Shown here one piece after another: positions 1-11,241 of a DNA stretch of 64,000 bases (position 1 is its first letter; every line of letters starts with the position of its first letter). Origin of the DNA: Rhizophagus irregularis (Eukaryota; Glomeromycota; Glomeromycetes; Glomerales; Glomeraceae); the NCBI RefSeq assembly GCF_026210795.1, contig NC_089435.1, forward strand, positions 2,232,001 to 2,296,000. Direction: 5' to 3'. Made by a program: the position numbers and the translations under genes. Under the pieces are notes generated by a model. It was not told the DNA's origin, made no database searches, and saw only the letters and a program-made list of their open reading frames with translations.

Positions 1-690
1 TTCCAACTTTTTATCTTTTGTTACTTTATTTTAGCAAATGAATTTACTATTATTTTAACCTTTTCATTTCCAATATCAAATATTGATTAATTGCTATATC
101 ACTTTCTGATTATTCAGTAATATTAATTTCATATATTTCTCAAAATATTCCTTTAACTTACTTCTTACCAAGTATATGAGAAAAAAACCCTGTCAATCCA
201 TACCAGACAAGTCTGTGCGACATATTAGTTTCGCGTATAATCGAAATGAAGTTACCAGTACCTCTATTTTTTTCCCGAATAAATGTGAGAAAAGGTGAAA
301 AATGCTTAGTTATGGTACAGGGGTTGCCACATAAGTAAAATAATGACAACAAAAGTATATGTTATGAAGGGCCGAGAACTTTGTAATTTCGAGATCTACA
401 AGAGTTAACTGTCTTTGCGTCTTGCAGGGTAGATCTTCATGTGAAGAGGTATGAAATTTCCATACTCGTGTGCTTTCAAAGCTTTCTTGACATCATACGA
501 TAATGTTAATCACTTATCTCCTTATCTTTTTCCCTAGCAAGATATAAAGCACGTAGGTAGGTGTATGTGGAAGATCAGCCAACTTTCCCACAAAAAACCT
601 TCTCACAAAAAAATTACCAAGGATAGGTATGTATATGCCAGAAATCATGTTTATATGCAAACGAGTTTTTCTCACTATGGGCTCTTGTAT
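1..690. other. AT-rich sequence, no gene seen
   Basis: I see no convincing coding signal, RNA gene or repeat boundary here. The short open frames lack recognisable motifs and start in AT-rich sequence. Confidence 0.5.
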
Positions 691-702
691 TTAGGAAAGC
701 AA

Positions 703-900
703 GATGCCTTCCCCCTCCACTCTAGCTGACAGGTTAAAAGAATATGAAACGGAAAGTTTTATCAATTTTTTACGGGAAGATTCCAAATTAAGACACAGAA
801 CTTGGTGATAAATTTTTTACGAGGCTTTGAGAAGGAAAACATCACCGGACATTTATTTCTTAACCAGACAGGAATGGAGTAAAAATGAAACTTGAAGGAG
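703..900 (+). pseudogene. Remnant of a lineage-expanded SAM-like family protein
   Basis: The reading begins MPSPSTLADRLKEYETE and continues INFLREDSKLR before a stop. A shifted frame nearby gives ENITGHLFLNQTG. The order (LADRLKEYETE, then a short helix, then ITG.xFL) is the N-terminal helical, SAM-like region of a protein family I remember as greatly expanded in Rhizophagus. The family name is from memory, not from a search. The frame is broken at least twice within 150 bp and the remainder of the usual several-hundred-residue protein is absent, so this is a decayed 5' fragment. Function cannot be assigned. Confidence 0.45.
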
Positions 901-1057
901 CTGTGCGAGTAATTTATAATGTTATAACTGAATTCTAATGCGCGTTGTTCTTACGGTCATTATCTTTGGTAACAGATGATCGATGACAAACAAATTTAGC
1001 GGATTATCTTCCCCCAATAAATAGAATTTTTTATTCGCATCATGTAACAATTGTAAC

Positions 1058-1390
1058 ATGTTAGTTGTTGTTTCGGCAACGTTATATTATGATATTGATG
1101 TTGCAGAAATGAGTGGGAATAAAGCTAACAGGGAGTTAGTTCGTTTTTATTTTCAGTTTGGAAAAGCTCTATCAAAGCGACTCGCTATACTTTTGCAAAG
1201 CAATCCGCATACAAGGCTGAACAAAGAAGTCAAGGAGGAAAATATAAATGGAGCTATACGCAAGAGAAAAGAAAAATTTATGACATCTTTAACGTGATAG
1301 GGGAAGATAAGATTCATCGTATCAAATCCTTTACTGCATCCAGCTTTTCAGATCTAATAAGAAGTGAGGTCGCACTATATTATAAAAAAT
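1058..1390 (+). pseudogene. Fragment of a Rhizophagus-type conserved C-terminal domain
   Basis: The open part reads LYYDIDVAEMSG, then FQFGKALSKRL, then NKEVKEENINGAIRKRKEK. One base off frame it continues KIYDIFNVIGEDKIHRIKSF and TASSFSDL. The two halves fit one domain with a single frameshift near 1275. I remember a lineage-expanded protein family whose C-terminus has the pattern KIYDLFxxIGxDKIxRIxSFTA, and this matches it. The role of that family is unknown to me. It lacks an N-terminal region and follows an unrelated remnant, so it is a pseudogene fragment rather than an exon of an active gene. Confidence 0.45.
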
Positions 1391-1680
1391 TTCGAGATTA
1401 AAATTACTGCGTCCTAGTCACGTGACTCTGTTCTGAATAATCTGTATGCGTGTTTTTACAAGTGGTGTAATTTGTATTATCCGTGTAATTTGTACGGCAA
1501 CCTTGTTCACTCAGAGAAACGAAAATAAAATTCACAAGTGATATTAATGAATATTACATGTGCTTCTGTATTCTATTACAATTATGAAAAAACAATAGCT
1601 AGGTTTGCACCCTGAAAACTTTTAGGTGAAATTTCTGGCGAAGCTTTAACTAACTATGAATGCGGGAGTGAATAATAGGA

Positions 1681-1980
1681 CTAATTCTGCTCGTCTGAAC
1701 CAATTCCTTTGAAATCACCACCGCCGTAATTAATAGTGACATTGGTAACATTCGCACTTTGTAAAAAAGAGGTGTTACAGGCCTAGAAACCACAGGTGTT
1801 TCTACAGATGATGTTACTGGTCTTGACACCGCAGGCGAATCCTCGGATTATGCAACAACTGATGATTCCTTAGGCGACCGTTCAGATCTCCCTGAAGAAG
1901 AACTTGATTGTCGAAGCTTTAGATCCAGAGATTGGCGAGGGATCCGTAGATGCTTCTACATGTGATGATGATGATGTCAT
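1681..1980 (-). pseudogene. Ser/Pro/Val-rich protein C-terminal remnant
   Basis: On the minus strand a Ser-rich start (MTSSSSHVEASTDPSPISG) leads, through frame changes, to VSRPVTSSVETPVVSRPVTP, a short direct repeat of VSRPVT. A further change leads to NVTNVTINYGGGDFKGIG and a stop at 1681. The coherent composition and the repeated motif show that it was coding. It has at least two frame breaks and one stop. It is convergent with the plus-strand fragment that ends near 1390. I do not recognise the family; low-complexity linkers of this type occur before the C-terminus of several Rhizophagus families. Confidence 0.4.
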
Positions 1981-2322
1981 ACTCGCCCGCTTAACCTCCT
2001 AACGCTGTTCGATTGTCGCACAGACCTGTCACATTAAATATACGTGACTCTTGAACAAAGTACGGATGATCTTTATCTGTTATGTCGGCACAATCATTGC
2101 GTGCAATGCATTGGGCGTTGAGCATCTATACCTAATCTTAAAAATAGTAACTAAAAATGAGTGAAATTCCGGCTTGTTTTTATATACTGAGTCCGTTTTC
2201 GGACTAAAAAAGGCAATAATGAATCCTTTTTTAAAGTTAACATTTTCACTTTCAATAATAAACATTTAAAGTTTTTTTTTAAAAAAAAAAAAGAAAAGAA
2301 AACAAATTTAATAAATTCAATT

Positions 2323-3804
2323 ATGTCAAATTTTTTATCATACCTTCATGTATTCTCAGTATTGTTTCAGTTATTAATTGGAGTGAATAATCCACCTTTT
2401 AAGCCAGGAAAGAGATTTGAACATACTGCTACGATTGTCGACAACAAACTTTTTATTTTAGGTGGATTTGGCGAGAAAGAAGGAAAAGAATTTTTTTACC
2501 TTGATGTTTCATCTCCATTCACCACCTTAAAACCGTCATGGGACGATTTGACGGACATTAACACACTTGAAGCACATTGGGGTGCTATATCCGTTAATGG
2601 TGGTGCAGATAACAGTTCATTAATTTTATACGGGGGAATACAATACAATGAAGACAGTAGTCATAGTAATTTTCCTTTGATTCATATATTTGATGCGCAA
2701 AATAACTCGTGGAGTGTTCCTGAGGTACCCGGTCAGGAACAAATTTTCTATCTTACTGGAAGCGGAGTTATTGATCATAGCGGACAAATGTATACACTTG
2801 AAATTATCCATCAGATGATGGTCGTGTTTGACACGATAGATTTAACTTTATGGAAAAAAAGTTCTATTAATAATATATTTATGACCTTTTATGTCGCTGT
2901 CTTATTACCAGATCAAAATATCATTTATTTTAGTAAGCAAACGAGTTGGTTATATCCATTGCTCGCATTACTTTCATTGATTATTAAAGTTTATATTTAG
3001 GTGATTCGGACGGAGCTGATCCGAACCTAAGTGAGGTTGATAGTTTAACTTTCAAGCGGACAATGTTACAATTATGTGGTTAAAGATTTCTAAAATTTTT
3101 CATTTACATGTAAATAGGTCCTTTTATACAATACAATTGATGATAGATGGCGTGTTCAAGTAAGTTATATAATAAAATCAAATAAAAACTGTTTCTAATA
3201 TATTTTGAATACAGGAAACTATAGGAAACATACCTTCTAATCGATCGGATTTTTCCGCTGTTCTAGGTAAGTATAAAAAATTTTTAAACAAGAATTTTAT
3301 AAATGTTACGACTATAGTGATATTATATTATCGTAATTATAGCATTGGATGGTCAACGAGTAATAATTTTTGGAGGTATAAATGAAAATACTATGGAACT
3401 TATTCCGGGAGAAGACGCACTTTATATATTGGAAATGAAAAATTTTGAATGGTATATCCCAAAAGTCTCTGGAAATTTTCCAGCTCGAAGTAATCATAAA
3501 GCGAACATAATTGGAAAGTATATGGTTGTAACTTTCGGTAAATATTGATCTTAATTATAAAAAAAACTCTTTTCTTTTTTAAAAAAAATATATGTGCTTA
3601 TATGCCGTATTTTACATGATTTTTCATTTTGAAATTTCGATAGGATTATTTTATTTTGACGGAGTTCATATTTTATTGCTTGATATTAGTAATAATGACG
3701 AATATATCTGGACAACAGAATTTACAAATATGGCAATTCAGATAAAATCTAATATTTTTTATTTTATGATCATTATTTTTCATGTTCTTTACCATCTTTT
3801 GTAA
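2323..3804 (+). CDS. Kelch-repeat (galactose oxidase-like beta-propeller) protein
   Basis: Joining 2323-2932, 3001-3035, 3118-3159, 3215-3266, 3343-3537 and 3644-3804 gives 364 codons with phase kept at every junction (the intron at 3036 starts GTTGAT, the rest have good donors). A hydrophobic start (FLSYLHVFSVLFQLLIGV) looks like a signal peptide or anchor. Kelch features follow: GKRFEHTATIVDNKLFILGG near residue 30, then LILYGG, then VAVLLPDQNIIYFS, then NTIDDRWRVQETIGNIPSNR across junctions, then LDGQRVIIFGG and a final LLLDISNNDEYIWTTEF. Each blade shows the usual hydrophobic-GG and later Trp pattern. The family commonly runs longer and ends in a membrane segment and cytoplasmic tail; here the end is a hydrophobic stretch (IFYFMIIIFHVLYHLL), so the C-terminus may be shortened. 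Such propellers bind proteins or sugars; the partner is unknown. Confidence 0.8.
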
Positions 3805-4058
3805 CGTAAACTATCACTTTGAGGTATTCTTGCACGAATTTTCTTGTACTTATTACCATTATTTAATTTTATTTAACAAATAAGATCTTTATTGAAAGTT
3901 GAAATAAAGAATTATTATCACACGATATCTCTCACACTCAAGCACAAAAGTATTATAACAAATTAAATGAATTAAGAGATTTGAAGTGCCTATGATTTTT
4001 TAAAAGCAAGTTAATTCAGTTAATTAAGGTTTTATATTCAAATAATATGACTTCTTAC

Positions 4059-4430
4059 CTAGTCAATGACTTCAATAGAATCAGTAATTTCCCCAAATTG
4101 AGATAATTCTTCGAAATCAAGATGAATTTTACTTGCACCAAAATTTTCTTCTAAATATTTAATTATCTTTGTGCTAGGAATATTAACAATATTTCCCTAT
4201 AAAATATAAATTATTATTAAACCTATCATAGGACGTACAATAAATAATCGTATTTATATTTACCTGTACGATGACCCAAGTCAAACAAAGTTGACCTGGA
4301 GTTACTCCTTTCTTATTCGCTATTTCGTTAATTTTCCACAAGTTTTAAATTATTGGCGAAATTTTCACCTTGAAAACGTGGAATTGTTCTTCTAAAGTCA
4401 TCTGGGTCAAAATCTTATACTGTATTTTCC
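4059..4430 (-). pseudogene. Aldo/keto reductase C-terminal remnant
   Basis: The minus strand reads DPDDFRRTIPRFQGENF, then (one base off) INEIANKKGVTPGQLCLTWV, ending VIVQ at a donor at 4263. After a 67-bp intron it continues GNIVNIPSTKIIKYLEENFG and SQFGEITDSIEVID and stops at 4059. This is the order of the C-terminal third of fungal and plant aldo/keto reductases (RRxxPRFQGENF, GxTxGQLxLAWV, PIPGTxxxxxLxEN), NADPH-dependent cytosolic enzymes. The usual IPGTK is IPSTK here. A single-base loss before INEIA breaks the frame, and the N-terminal barrel with the catalytic Tyr/Lys is missing. The tail stops early compared with the family. It is a truncated pseudogene pointing toward the Kelch gene. 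Confidence 0.7.
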
Positions 4431-5190
4431 CTATAATTATTTTTAATGGATTATAAGTTAAAGCAATCGCAATATATATGGTAAAGTTATTAAAAAAGAA
4501 AGTGAAATTTAAAGAATCCTTAAGAATTGGAAGGAATCTTTAGGGATAATACAATTTATTGACTTCGAATTGATTTTATATATTGTTCTTTTAATTAGTT
4601 ATTTCGACAAATACTATATGGCATTATAATAAGTTGTTATATACATATATATAAATATGACAATAACTTTTTATTTTAATATTCTTGAAAATCTGACTGG
4701 TAGTTTAAGGTTACCAGTTTAGATTTATAAAATTTTAATTTTTAATAATAAATCAATCAAATAAAATTAGTTTCACGGCGCAGCCGTTAAATCATGATAT
4801 TTATGCGACACGTGAAATAACTCTTTTATCTCATGGACCAGTGATGGAAAAAGTGGGAAAAGTATAAATAAACTATAAAAGTACATGAGCATAAAAAATC
4901 AATTAGTAAACATGAGATAAATTTATATATAAGTTTAGTGAAAAAAAAAATCATAAATATGAAATTATTAATAAAACCGGCAAGAACTTTTTTATGATAA
5001 ATTATAAAATATTTGTTAATTGCCCTAATCCTTTTTTTTTTGGACGGTAGTATCACGTGATCATAGTAAAAATATTTGTCACGTAATTTTTAAATTCATC
5101 ATCCTCTACATCACACCCCTGGTTTCCATTTTTACTATTTATCCTGGAACAATATTTTCGGTGCGTGAAAATTTATTTGTCACAAATAAA
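4430..5190. other. AT-rich intergenic sequence
   Basis: No gene seen. The stretch is poly(A/T)-rich with scattered TATA runs and contains nothing I can name. Confidence 0.4.
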
Positions 5191-5995
5191 CCACCCTAGC
5201 GTCGCCTCTAAGAAATGGTAGCCGGATCTAATTTGCTGAATTACACATGATTTTTTTGGTACGTTCATGAGTATTTCGATATTTATACACATCTCAATTG
5301 CAACATACGTATTTTATTTATACTACTATTCCCAATATCTTGTATTCTTATTAAATCTTTCCAAGTTCTCGGCATAGTTCTACGATTTTCAAGTGCTATA
5401 ATATCATTATTCATTTTTTTCCAATGAGTTAAAATTAGAACGAACAATTTTTTAATCATAAATGCCGTTTTTGGCTTGTTACGTGATTCTTCTAATAATT
5501 CTTAATTAGTATTTACATCAATAAAAAAATTTAAAAATTACATTTTTATATCATAATAATCATGTATCCCTGTAAAAAAAAGTCAATCTTTTTTCCGTAA
5601 AAGGCTCATATTTCCGGAATTAATAACTTTATATCACGGAATTTATCGAATTATTTACATTTTCCGTGAATGGATCTGGGAAAGGCTCATTTTACGGAGT
5701 TTTTACAGAAATAACGGATAAATTTTTTTATAGGTATATCATATTTAGTATTTCCTGCTTTATATTATTTCGGCAATGTAAATTGTTTTGTTAGCTTGAT
5801 CATGGTCAAATAAAAAACAGTTCATTAAAATGAAGAGAAAAAAAAAACTGATTTAAAATTGATCAAAACGAAAAAATTAATGCCACGCCCGTTGCATCAA
5901 AATGGACGATATGAGATTACCAAAAATTATTATCCGAAATCACGTGTAACCCGGAAAATTAGATCCGGCTACCATTTTTTTGGAGGCGACGGTGG
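5191..5995. mobile_element. Non-autonomous DNA transposon with ~55-bp inverted ends
   Basis: The left end (GTCGCCTC then ATGGTAGCCGGATCTAATTT, 5201-5235) recurs inverted at 5955-5990. Beyond it the match goes on imperfectly (TTACACATGAT against TTACACGTGAT). The element is about 805 bp, carries no open frame of note and holds a separate nested MITE at 5568-5734. No clear target duplication is visible. Superfamily unknown. Confidence 0.65.
5568..5734. mobile_element. MITE of the CCCTRTAAAAA family, nested
   Basis: It begins CCCTGTAAAAAAAAGTC and ends TTTTTTTATAGG, with TAT directly on both outer sides as a 3-bp target duplication. The interior carries the family's shared core (GGCTCATATTTCCGGAATTA). 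Related copies lie at 12676-12798, 22205-22378, 54918-55041 and 61024-61123. Confidence 0.7.
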
Positions 5996-6216
5996 CATTT
6001 GATTTCGGGAAAAGGTATAAAAAAAGAAATTGGTCATGATCATACTCTATTGATATGACCATCAAGATTCTTTAAATTTTTAACAGTAACCCCCAAAAAA
6101 TTATTTCTTAATTTGGACGTGAGATCCTACTGAAAGATTAATTTGTAATTCATTTCGTTGATTTTAAAATGAAAATTAATTTGCTGATCCATGATGAATT
6201 ACATCGGGTTTATATT

Positions 6217-6225
6217 TATATAAAG
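6217..6225 (+). promoter_or_regulatory. TATA box of the small secreted protein gene
   Basis: TATATAAAG lies 69 bp before the ATG at 6294, in the usual place for a core promoter of this gene type. Confidence 0.55.
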
Positions 6226-6293
6226 ACCTTAATCCATTCTTCTCTGCTATAAAATTTTAATCAAAAAAAAAAAACCTATAAATAATATAAACA

Positions 6294-6856
6294 ATGAACT
6301 TAAATATTATTCTCATATTTGTCTTTTCTCTTCTTTTTGTTACGATTTCTCAATCATTGCCCGTAAAACAGATTACACCTTCACTGTTTACCGTCGATGA
6401 TGCTGGAGACAATAAATTGACTGTAACAGTGCCATGGGATGGAACTGGAAATGATGATAATCGTAATATATACTAATATACTACTTTAAATATTTCTTTT
6501 TTCTATTTTATAATAATTGATTAAATAAATATTTATATTTTTTTTTTTTAAAAAAAAAGAAAATCTTGTATCCAGACTCTCTTGTTTTCCTCCCGAAGCC
6601 ATAACCGTCGCAAATTCTCCTCAGGTAAAAATTTCTTTTTATTTTAAAAAATTCATTGGACTGAAATTTTATTTAAAAACTACTTTCATTTTAAAAATTT
6701 AATTATTAGAATCATGTATTTAGTGACCGTAAGGCCTCATTCGAACTAACCGTACTGAAAAAAGACACTACTGTGACTTGTGTATCTGACATTAAACTTG
6801 ATACGACAGATCCCGTAGTTGAAAAATTTTTACTTAGCTTTGATTTTCAAACATGA
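6294..6856 (+). CDS. Small secreted protein, three exons, family unknown
   Basis: Joining 6294-6462, 6560-6624 and 6710-6856 gives 126 residues with phase kept (1, then 0). The first 21 residues (MNLNIILIFVFSLLFVTISQ) form a classic signal peptide. The mature part reads DDAGDNKLTVTVPWDGTG, then RLSCFPPEAITVANSPQ, then a run of alternating polar and hydrophobic residues (SFELTVLKKDTTVTCVSD) that suggests a beta-sandwich. It has two cysteines (in LSCF and VTCV), enough for one disulfide. It ends FDFQT. Exon 1 alone could be mistaken for a 60-residue gene; the acceptor after an A-run at 6559 restores a good frame. A TATA box lies 69 bp upstream. I do not recognise the family. A secreted fungal product of this size could act in the apoplast, but that is inference. 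Confidence 0.7.
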
Positions 6857-7254
6857 TTTACGTTCTACCATAGTAAGACTTTTGATAGTTGATACTGGAA
6901 ATTATTTTTTTAGATTCGAAAATTTATGTATAAAAATTTTTTCACATCCTAGACTAAAATATTATTTTAGATAACAACTACTAATTTATTTTTAATGGTT
7001 TATAATTTTGTATATTTTTGGCATATTCGTATACAGTACTATACGGTAATGCTTTTTAAAAAGTACAAACATATTAAAAGATATCACTATAATATCACGA
7101 CAATAAAAAAATAAGATAATACTGCAAACCAAAAATCGATTTAATATATTAAAATTCTTTTTTCAACTTTATGTAAAATAGGTGCTGTAAATTTTGTGTT
7201 TAAAGTAAGCAATCTAACATAAATGCCGACTATTAATTCAAAAAATTACTTCTT

Positions 7255-7490
7255 ATCGTTGTATTTTGTGAGGTGAAGAAAAACTCACTAAATTTCCGTA
7301 AATGATCGCATGGTTTCCCATGATGTCCCACTCTTCATTAGTCCTTTAGCTTGCTGTTTTACATGAAGTTTCTTGAAAGCCGAATATATTCCCGATTTTA
7401 TGTAACTTCAATTTAGAAGACAATTTTGTGTGACAAAATTGTTACTGCGTATTTACAATAAATAAAACTGCAAAATTTCGGAACTTTCAC
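7255..7490. repeat. Dispersed repeat, copy 1 (second at 44190-44420)
   Basis: Blocks such as CTAAATTTCCGTAAA, TTTTATGTAAC and TGCAAAATTTCGG occur in the same order and spacing here and at 44190-44420. Neither copy codes. No inverted ends are obvious, so the element class is unknown. Confidence 0.5.
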
Positions 7491-7699
7491 ATGTTAAAAA
7501 GCGGAAAGAATGTTTATCGTACTGTCTGTACTGTCTGTATTTGGATGACAATTTACATAACTAAAAATTTTGTACGGATCACGTGACATACATGAATGAG
7601 GTTTACGTCATCGGATAATACACGTGGGCGAAAAATTCGCAATAAATATTCCCTATATTATATACAATCAAATATAAATGTAGAAAAAAAAATATAACA

Positions 7700-8275
7700 T
7701 ACTTTTTATTTTAATCAAATATAAATTATCTCCGTAAATTCTCATACAGTAATGCGAAGTACAGAAAAATAAAAAAATTATATACCTTCCGTTCAGATTA
7801 AAAAATAAAAAAAACAATTCGCTTTAAATTATCAAGGACCCTGAGACAAAATAGATAATGGCAGGCGGCATTATGTAATTCTAGCCTGAAGAGATGACCA
7901 GAGCTAATCGTAAATGAGTGTCGATCTCTTGTTACTTTACGAGGTTTTGGAAGATACAAGAAAAAACTTCACATCAAGTTAGAACATATTATTAATCATG
8001 GCACATCAATAGTATAAATATTAGTTACTGGATAGTAGATGTTAGAATATCACCGAACTGCGAAATGTTTTAAAAAAAAAACTAAGAGGGAGGAAACAAG
8101 GAAGAACTAATACTTTTTTTCTAAACACTAAAAACCCGAACAATTAAAATAAATATCTGACATTTTTTTTTTCTACAAAGAAAGATGTTTTTATATGTAT
8201 TGTATATAATACATAATGTAGATAAGTTTATAAACTAAAAAAGGTTCCCAAAAAAAATTTTTTTGTGTAAAAAAA
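7700..8275. repeat. Segmental repeat, copy 1 (second at 24080-24890)
   Basis: Shared blocks include TATCTTCCGTTCAGATTAAA (first base varies), AGAGCTAATCGTAAA, TATCACCGAACTGC and a region before AACAAGGAAGAA. The second copy has an extra ~200 bp near 24500-24690. Each copy lies upstream of a gene (Gln-rich gene 1 here, the kinase there). Confidence 0.6.
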
Positions 8276-8652
8276 AAATTTAAGAGAGAATTTTATTTAT
8301 TTATTTTTTTTGTAAAAAAGAAACAGTCCCTTTTATAAGATTTTTTTTATGATCGACAGTATGTTATATTACTGTATGGTATATACTGTATATGATATTA
8401 TGATATATAAATAAATAATTATGATAATGTGATCGACAGTATGTAATATCTGCAAAATAAATTAAATAATGTACTGTAATGCTGTGTTTTTTGGCGTCAT
8501 CACAAAAAAAGCATTTATAGACCCATAGATCCTCCATCCATAATTAATTTTAAATTTTAAATTTCCTAATTATTATTCAATTTTTACTTATTATCAATTG
8601 GATTTTAAACAAATAACCAAAATACACGAGATTATTACAACTTACAGTATTA

Positions 8653-9264
8653 ATGGATCAAACTGAAAACAGCTCCACACCTTTACAACACACTTCAACT
8701 AACGGTGTAGGAATATCTATTATGAGTCTAAACGACTTTCATAATATTAATACCGCGACTCCAGCACCTCAAAACGTTATATTTGAGTTTTATTTTCATT
8801 TACCAGATGATACTCGTATCTATCGTGTTACTTATTCTGAATTAAGTCCGTCGGAAAATGTTCAACTTCTAAACGCCTTGCATAATATTAATACCGCGAC
8901 TCCAGCACCTCAAAACGTTACATTTGAGTTTTATTTTCATTTATCAGATGATACTCGTATTTATCGTGTTACTTATTCCGAATTAAGTCCGTCAGAAAAT
9001 GTTCAAGTTTTGAATAATGGAATTAATCTATCTCATATCCCTGATTACCTTTTGCCGGATCATTATTATTTACAATTTTTAATTCGACAACAGATTCAGC
9101 AACAAGTCCAGCATCCTGTTTATCAACAAAATGATATTCAACAACAATCCTTCGATAATTCTCAATCTACTTCCCAAATATATTCTAATGACACCTACAG
9201 TAACGAAACTGTTTCTTACAATATGCAAGATACGAGGAATGCAGGATTCCAGAATTCTTCCTAA
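8653..9264 (+). CDS. Gln-rich family protein 1, with internal duplication
   Basis: One exon, 203 residues. A core (FEFYFHLPDDTRIYRVTYSE, then LSPSENVQLLN) occurs twice, at about residues 43-78 and 90-125, because a 141-bp segment starting at 8740 is repeated in frame at 8881. A C-terminal part is rich in Gln (QQIQQQVQHP, NDIQQQSF) and ends GFQNSS. No signal peptide, membrane segment or known domain is visible. The paralogue at 41563-42129 has one core only, and broken relatives lie at 44791, 52025 and 62116. Compared with the paralogue the upstream ATG has been lost and the start has moved to 8653. The amphipathic core could be a small beta domain and the tail resembles activation or aggregation-prone regions, but I cannot assign a function. 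Confidence 0.6.
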   Translation: MDQTENSSTPLQHTSTNGVGISIMSLNDFHNINTATPAPQNVIFEFYFHLPDDTRIYRVTYSELSPSENVQLLNALHNINTATPAPQNVTFEFYFHLSDDTRIYRVTYSELSPSENVQVLNNGINLSHIPDYLLPDHYYLQFLIRQQIQQQVQHPVYQQNDIQQQSFDNSQSTSQIYSNDTYSNETVSYNMQDTRNAGFQNSS

Positions 9265-9341
9265 GGGCTAAAGACTCTATTATGCATTTTTAATCTTTAT
9301 ACATGCTACTCCATGCAAATTACTTAATAAAATAAAATTAT

Positions 9342-9374
9342 ACAAGAAACCGGATAATCTGTCCGGTTTCTTGT
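9342..9374. terminator. Hairpin after Gln-rich gene 1
   Basis: ACAAGAAACCGGA, a 7-base loop, then its exact reverse complement; 13-bp arms, 78 bp after the stop codon. It could mark the mRNA 3' end or be a small palindromic insertion. It is missing behind the paralogue at 42129. Confidence 0.4.
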
Positions 9375-10180
9375 GTAAGTTATTTATTTTATTATTTCGT
9401 TTCATCTTATTTTTTTTTTGATTATTTATTCGATTATTTTGTTTTATTTTCTTAATTTTTCTTTTTTATAATTAGAACACTATTACAACATAATTTTATA
9501 TTAATAATAATATATTTATTATAAATTATTTTTTTTATATATAAAAATTATAATTATTTTGAATATTTTAAGTGATCCGATAGCTCAATATAAAAAATTA
9601 CAAGCCAAATAAATAATCATTTGTACTTGTTTTACTGCGGATATATTACCTACGTGCTTTTATCATTTTAAGTTCGGTCATAAAAAATTCAGACCCAGTG
9701 ATAAATTCTTCCAAGTTTTAAACGCAAAATGCAAAATGTCAATAAAAATGTTTCTTTACTTCCATATCTTTTTATATAATTTTTTTTTATAAGAGAAAAA
9801 TAAAAAATCTGAATTAATTTTACATTCACCGAAGGTTAATTTAAAATTTTATATATAAATATTTTATTAAGATATAAAATTTTAACGAAGGTGAATTTTC
9901 ACCTTGAATACATTAAATTTTCCGATATTTTATGGTGAAATTCGCCAAAGATAAAGATAAATTTTACCTTAATTTACATAATGTGTAAAACTAATTTTTT
10001 GATGTTTTTATTTTTTATTATTATTATTTTTTTTTAAACTAAATTTTAATATAATAAATATAAATTATATAACATGATAAATTTTTATCTGAGAGGATTC
10101 TTTGACGGAATTTTATTCCTAGTATAAATTTATTCTAACAAAAAACCTAATTTTTTTTCAAGTGAGGAAATTAAGGATAT
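9375..10180. other. AT-rich intergenic sequence
   Basis: Poly-T and TATA runs with no open frame and no repeat boundary that I can see. Confidence 0.4.
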
Positions 10181-10458
10181 TTATATCCCTTCTACATCCA
10201 GGGTCCATCTTTTAGTGGGTAATTGACATGCAGGTTTTACTACATTATTGTTTATCTAATATATTTTGTGGAATGGCAAACTCCGGTATACAAAATAAAG
10301 ATTAATCCGGTCCCGGATCGTCGAATTTCTTTTCCGTTAAAAAATTTTTAATTTTTAATTACTAAAATGTTTGAATAGTATTGCAAATAATCACAGGTAA
10401 TTTAATGGCTTGTCTAGTAGTTTTAATGTTGTGCATATAATGGAAGGTTTTCAGTTTC
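10181..10458 (+). repeat. Direct repeat, copy 1 (~280 bp)
   Basis: It starts TTATATCCCTTCTACAT and ends AATGGAAGGTTTTCAGT. The same ~280 bp recurs in the same orientation at 10959-11241, with about 500 bp between. It codes for nothing. Confidence 0.65.
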
Positions 10459-10958
10459 TATTCGGAATTTCGTTACAGTAAATTAAAAATTAATTTTTTT
10501 CTATCCGGATTTTTGTTACAGTAAATTAAAAATTTTTATCCGGATCAATCATTATTTTAATCCGGATGATTCACTCTGATTGAAGCACTATTACTGCGTT
10601 TTCGGTTAATTCCCGATTATTCTACTGAAATAAGCACTTTAATAAAAGTCGTAGCATTGAGTACTTTTATCATCTATGTATATTTTCAAATAAATTATAA
10701 TAACACGCATTAGATAAAGATAATTTTTACCTTAATTTACATACGACCCAGAAATATATATCTGATATATTAGGGTCAGGTTTGAGTTTGCGTATTTTGA
10801 ACTTAAAAAAATCATGAAAATCTTTCCTTTTTTAGATAATTTTTGATAATGCCAGTCAGAATTTATTTCCTATTATAGTAACCGGCTGACATTATCATAA
10901 TTCCGGCCCTGAAAAAATGCGTACAGCTCATAGTAAAAATTTTTTTCATCAACTGAAT

Positions 10959-11241
10959 TTATATCCCTTCTACATTCAGGATCCATCTTTTTAGTGGGTA
11001 ATTGACACGCAGGTTTTACTACATTATTATTTATCTAACATATTTGTGGAATGGCAAACTCCGGTATACAGAATAAAGATTAATCCGGTTCCGGATCGTC
11101 GAATCTCTTTTCCGAAGATAAAAAAAAATTAAAAAATTAAAAATTTTTAATTATTAATTACTAAAATGTTCAGATTTTAAGGTAATTTAATGGCTTGTTT
11201 AGTAGTTTTTAATGTTGTACATATAATGGAAGGTTTTCAGT
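10959..11241 (+). repeat. Direct repeat, copy 2, abutting the copy A motif array
   Basis: Same sequence as 10181-10458. Its right end (TTTTCAGT) is followed at once by the motif array of secreted-gene copy A, whereas copy 1 runs into other sequence. The break in similarity therefore marks one edge of the array unit. Confidence 0.6.

Noticed and set aside
10181-11241. Two 280-bp direct repeats as LTRs of a short element
   Set aside because: No TG..CA ends, no primer site, and only noncoding repeat sequence between them.
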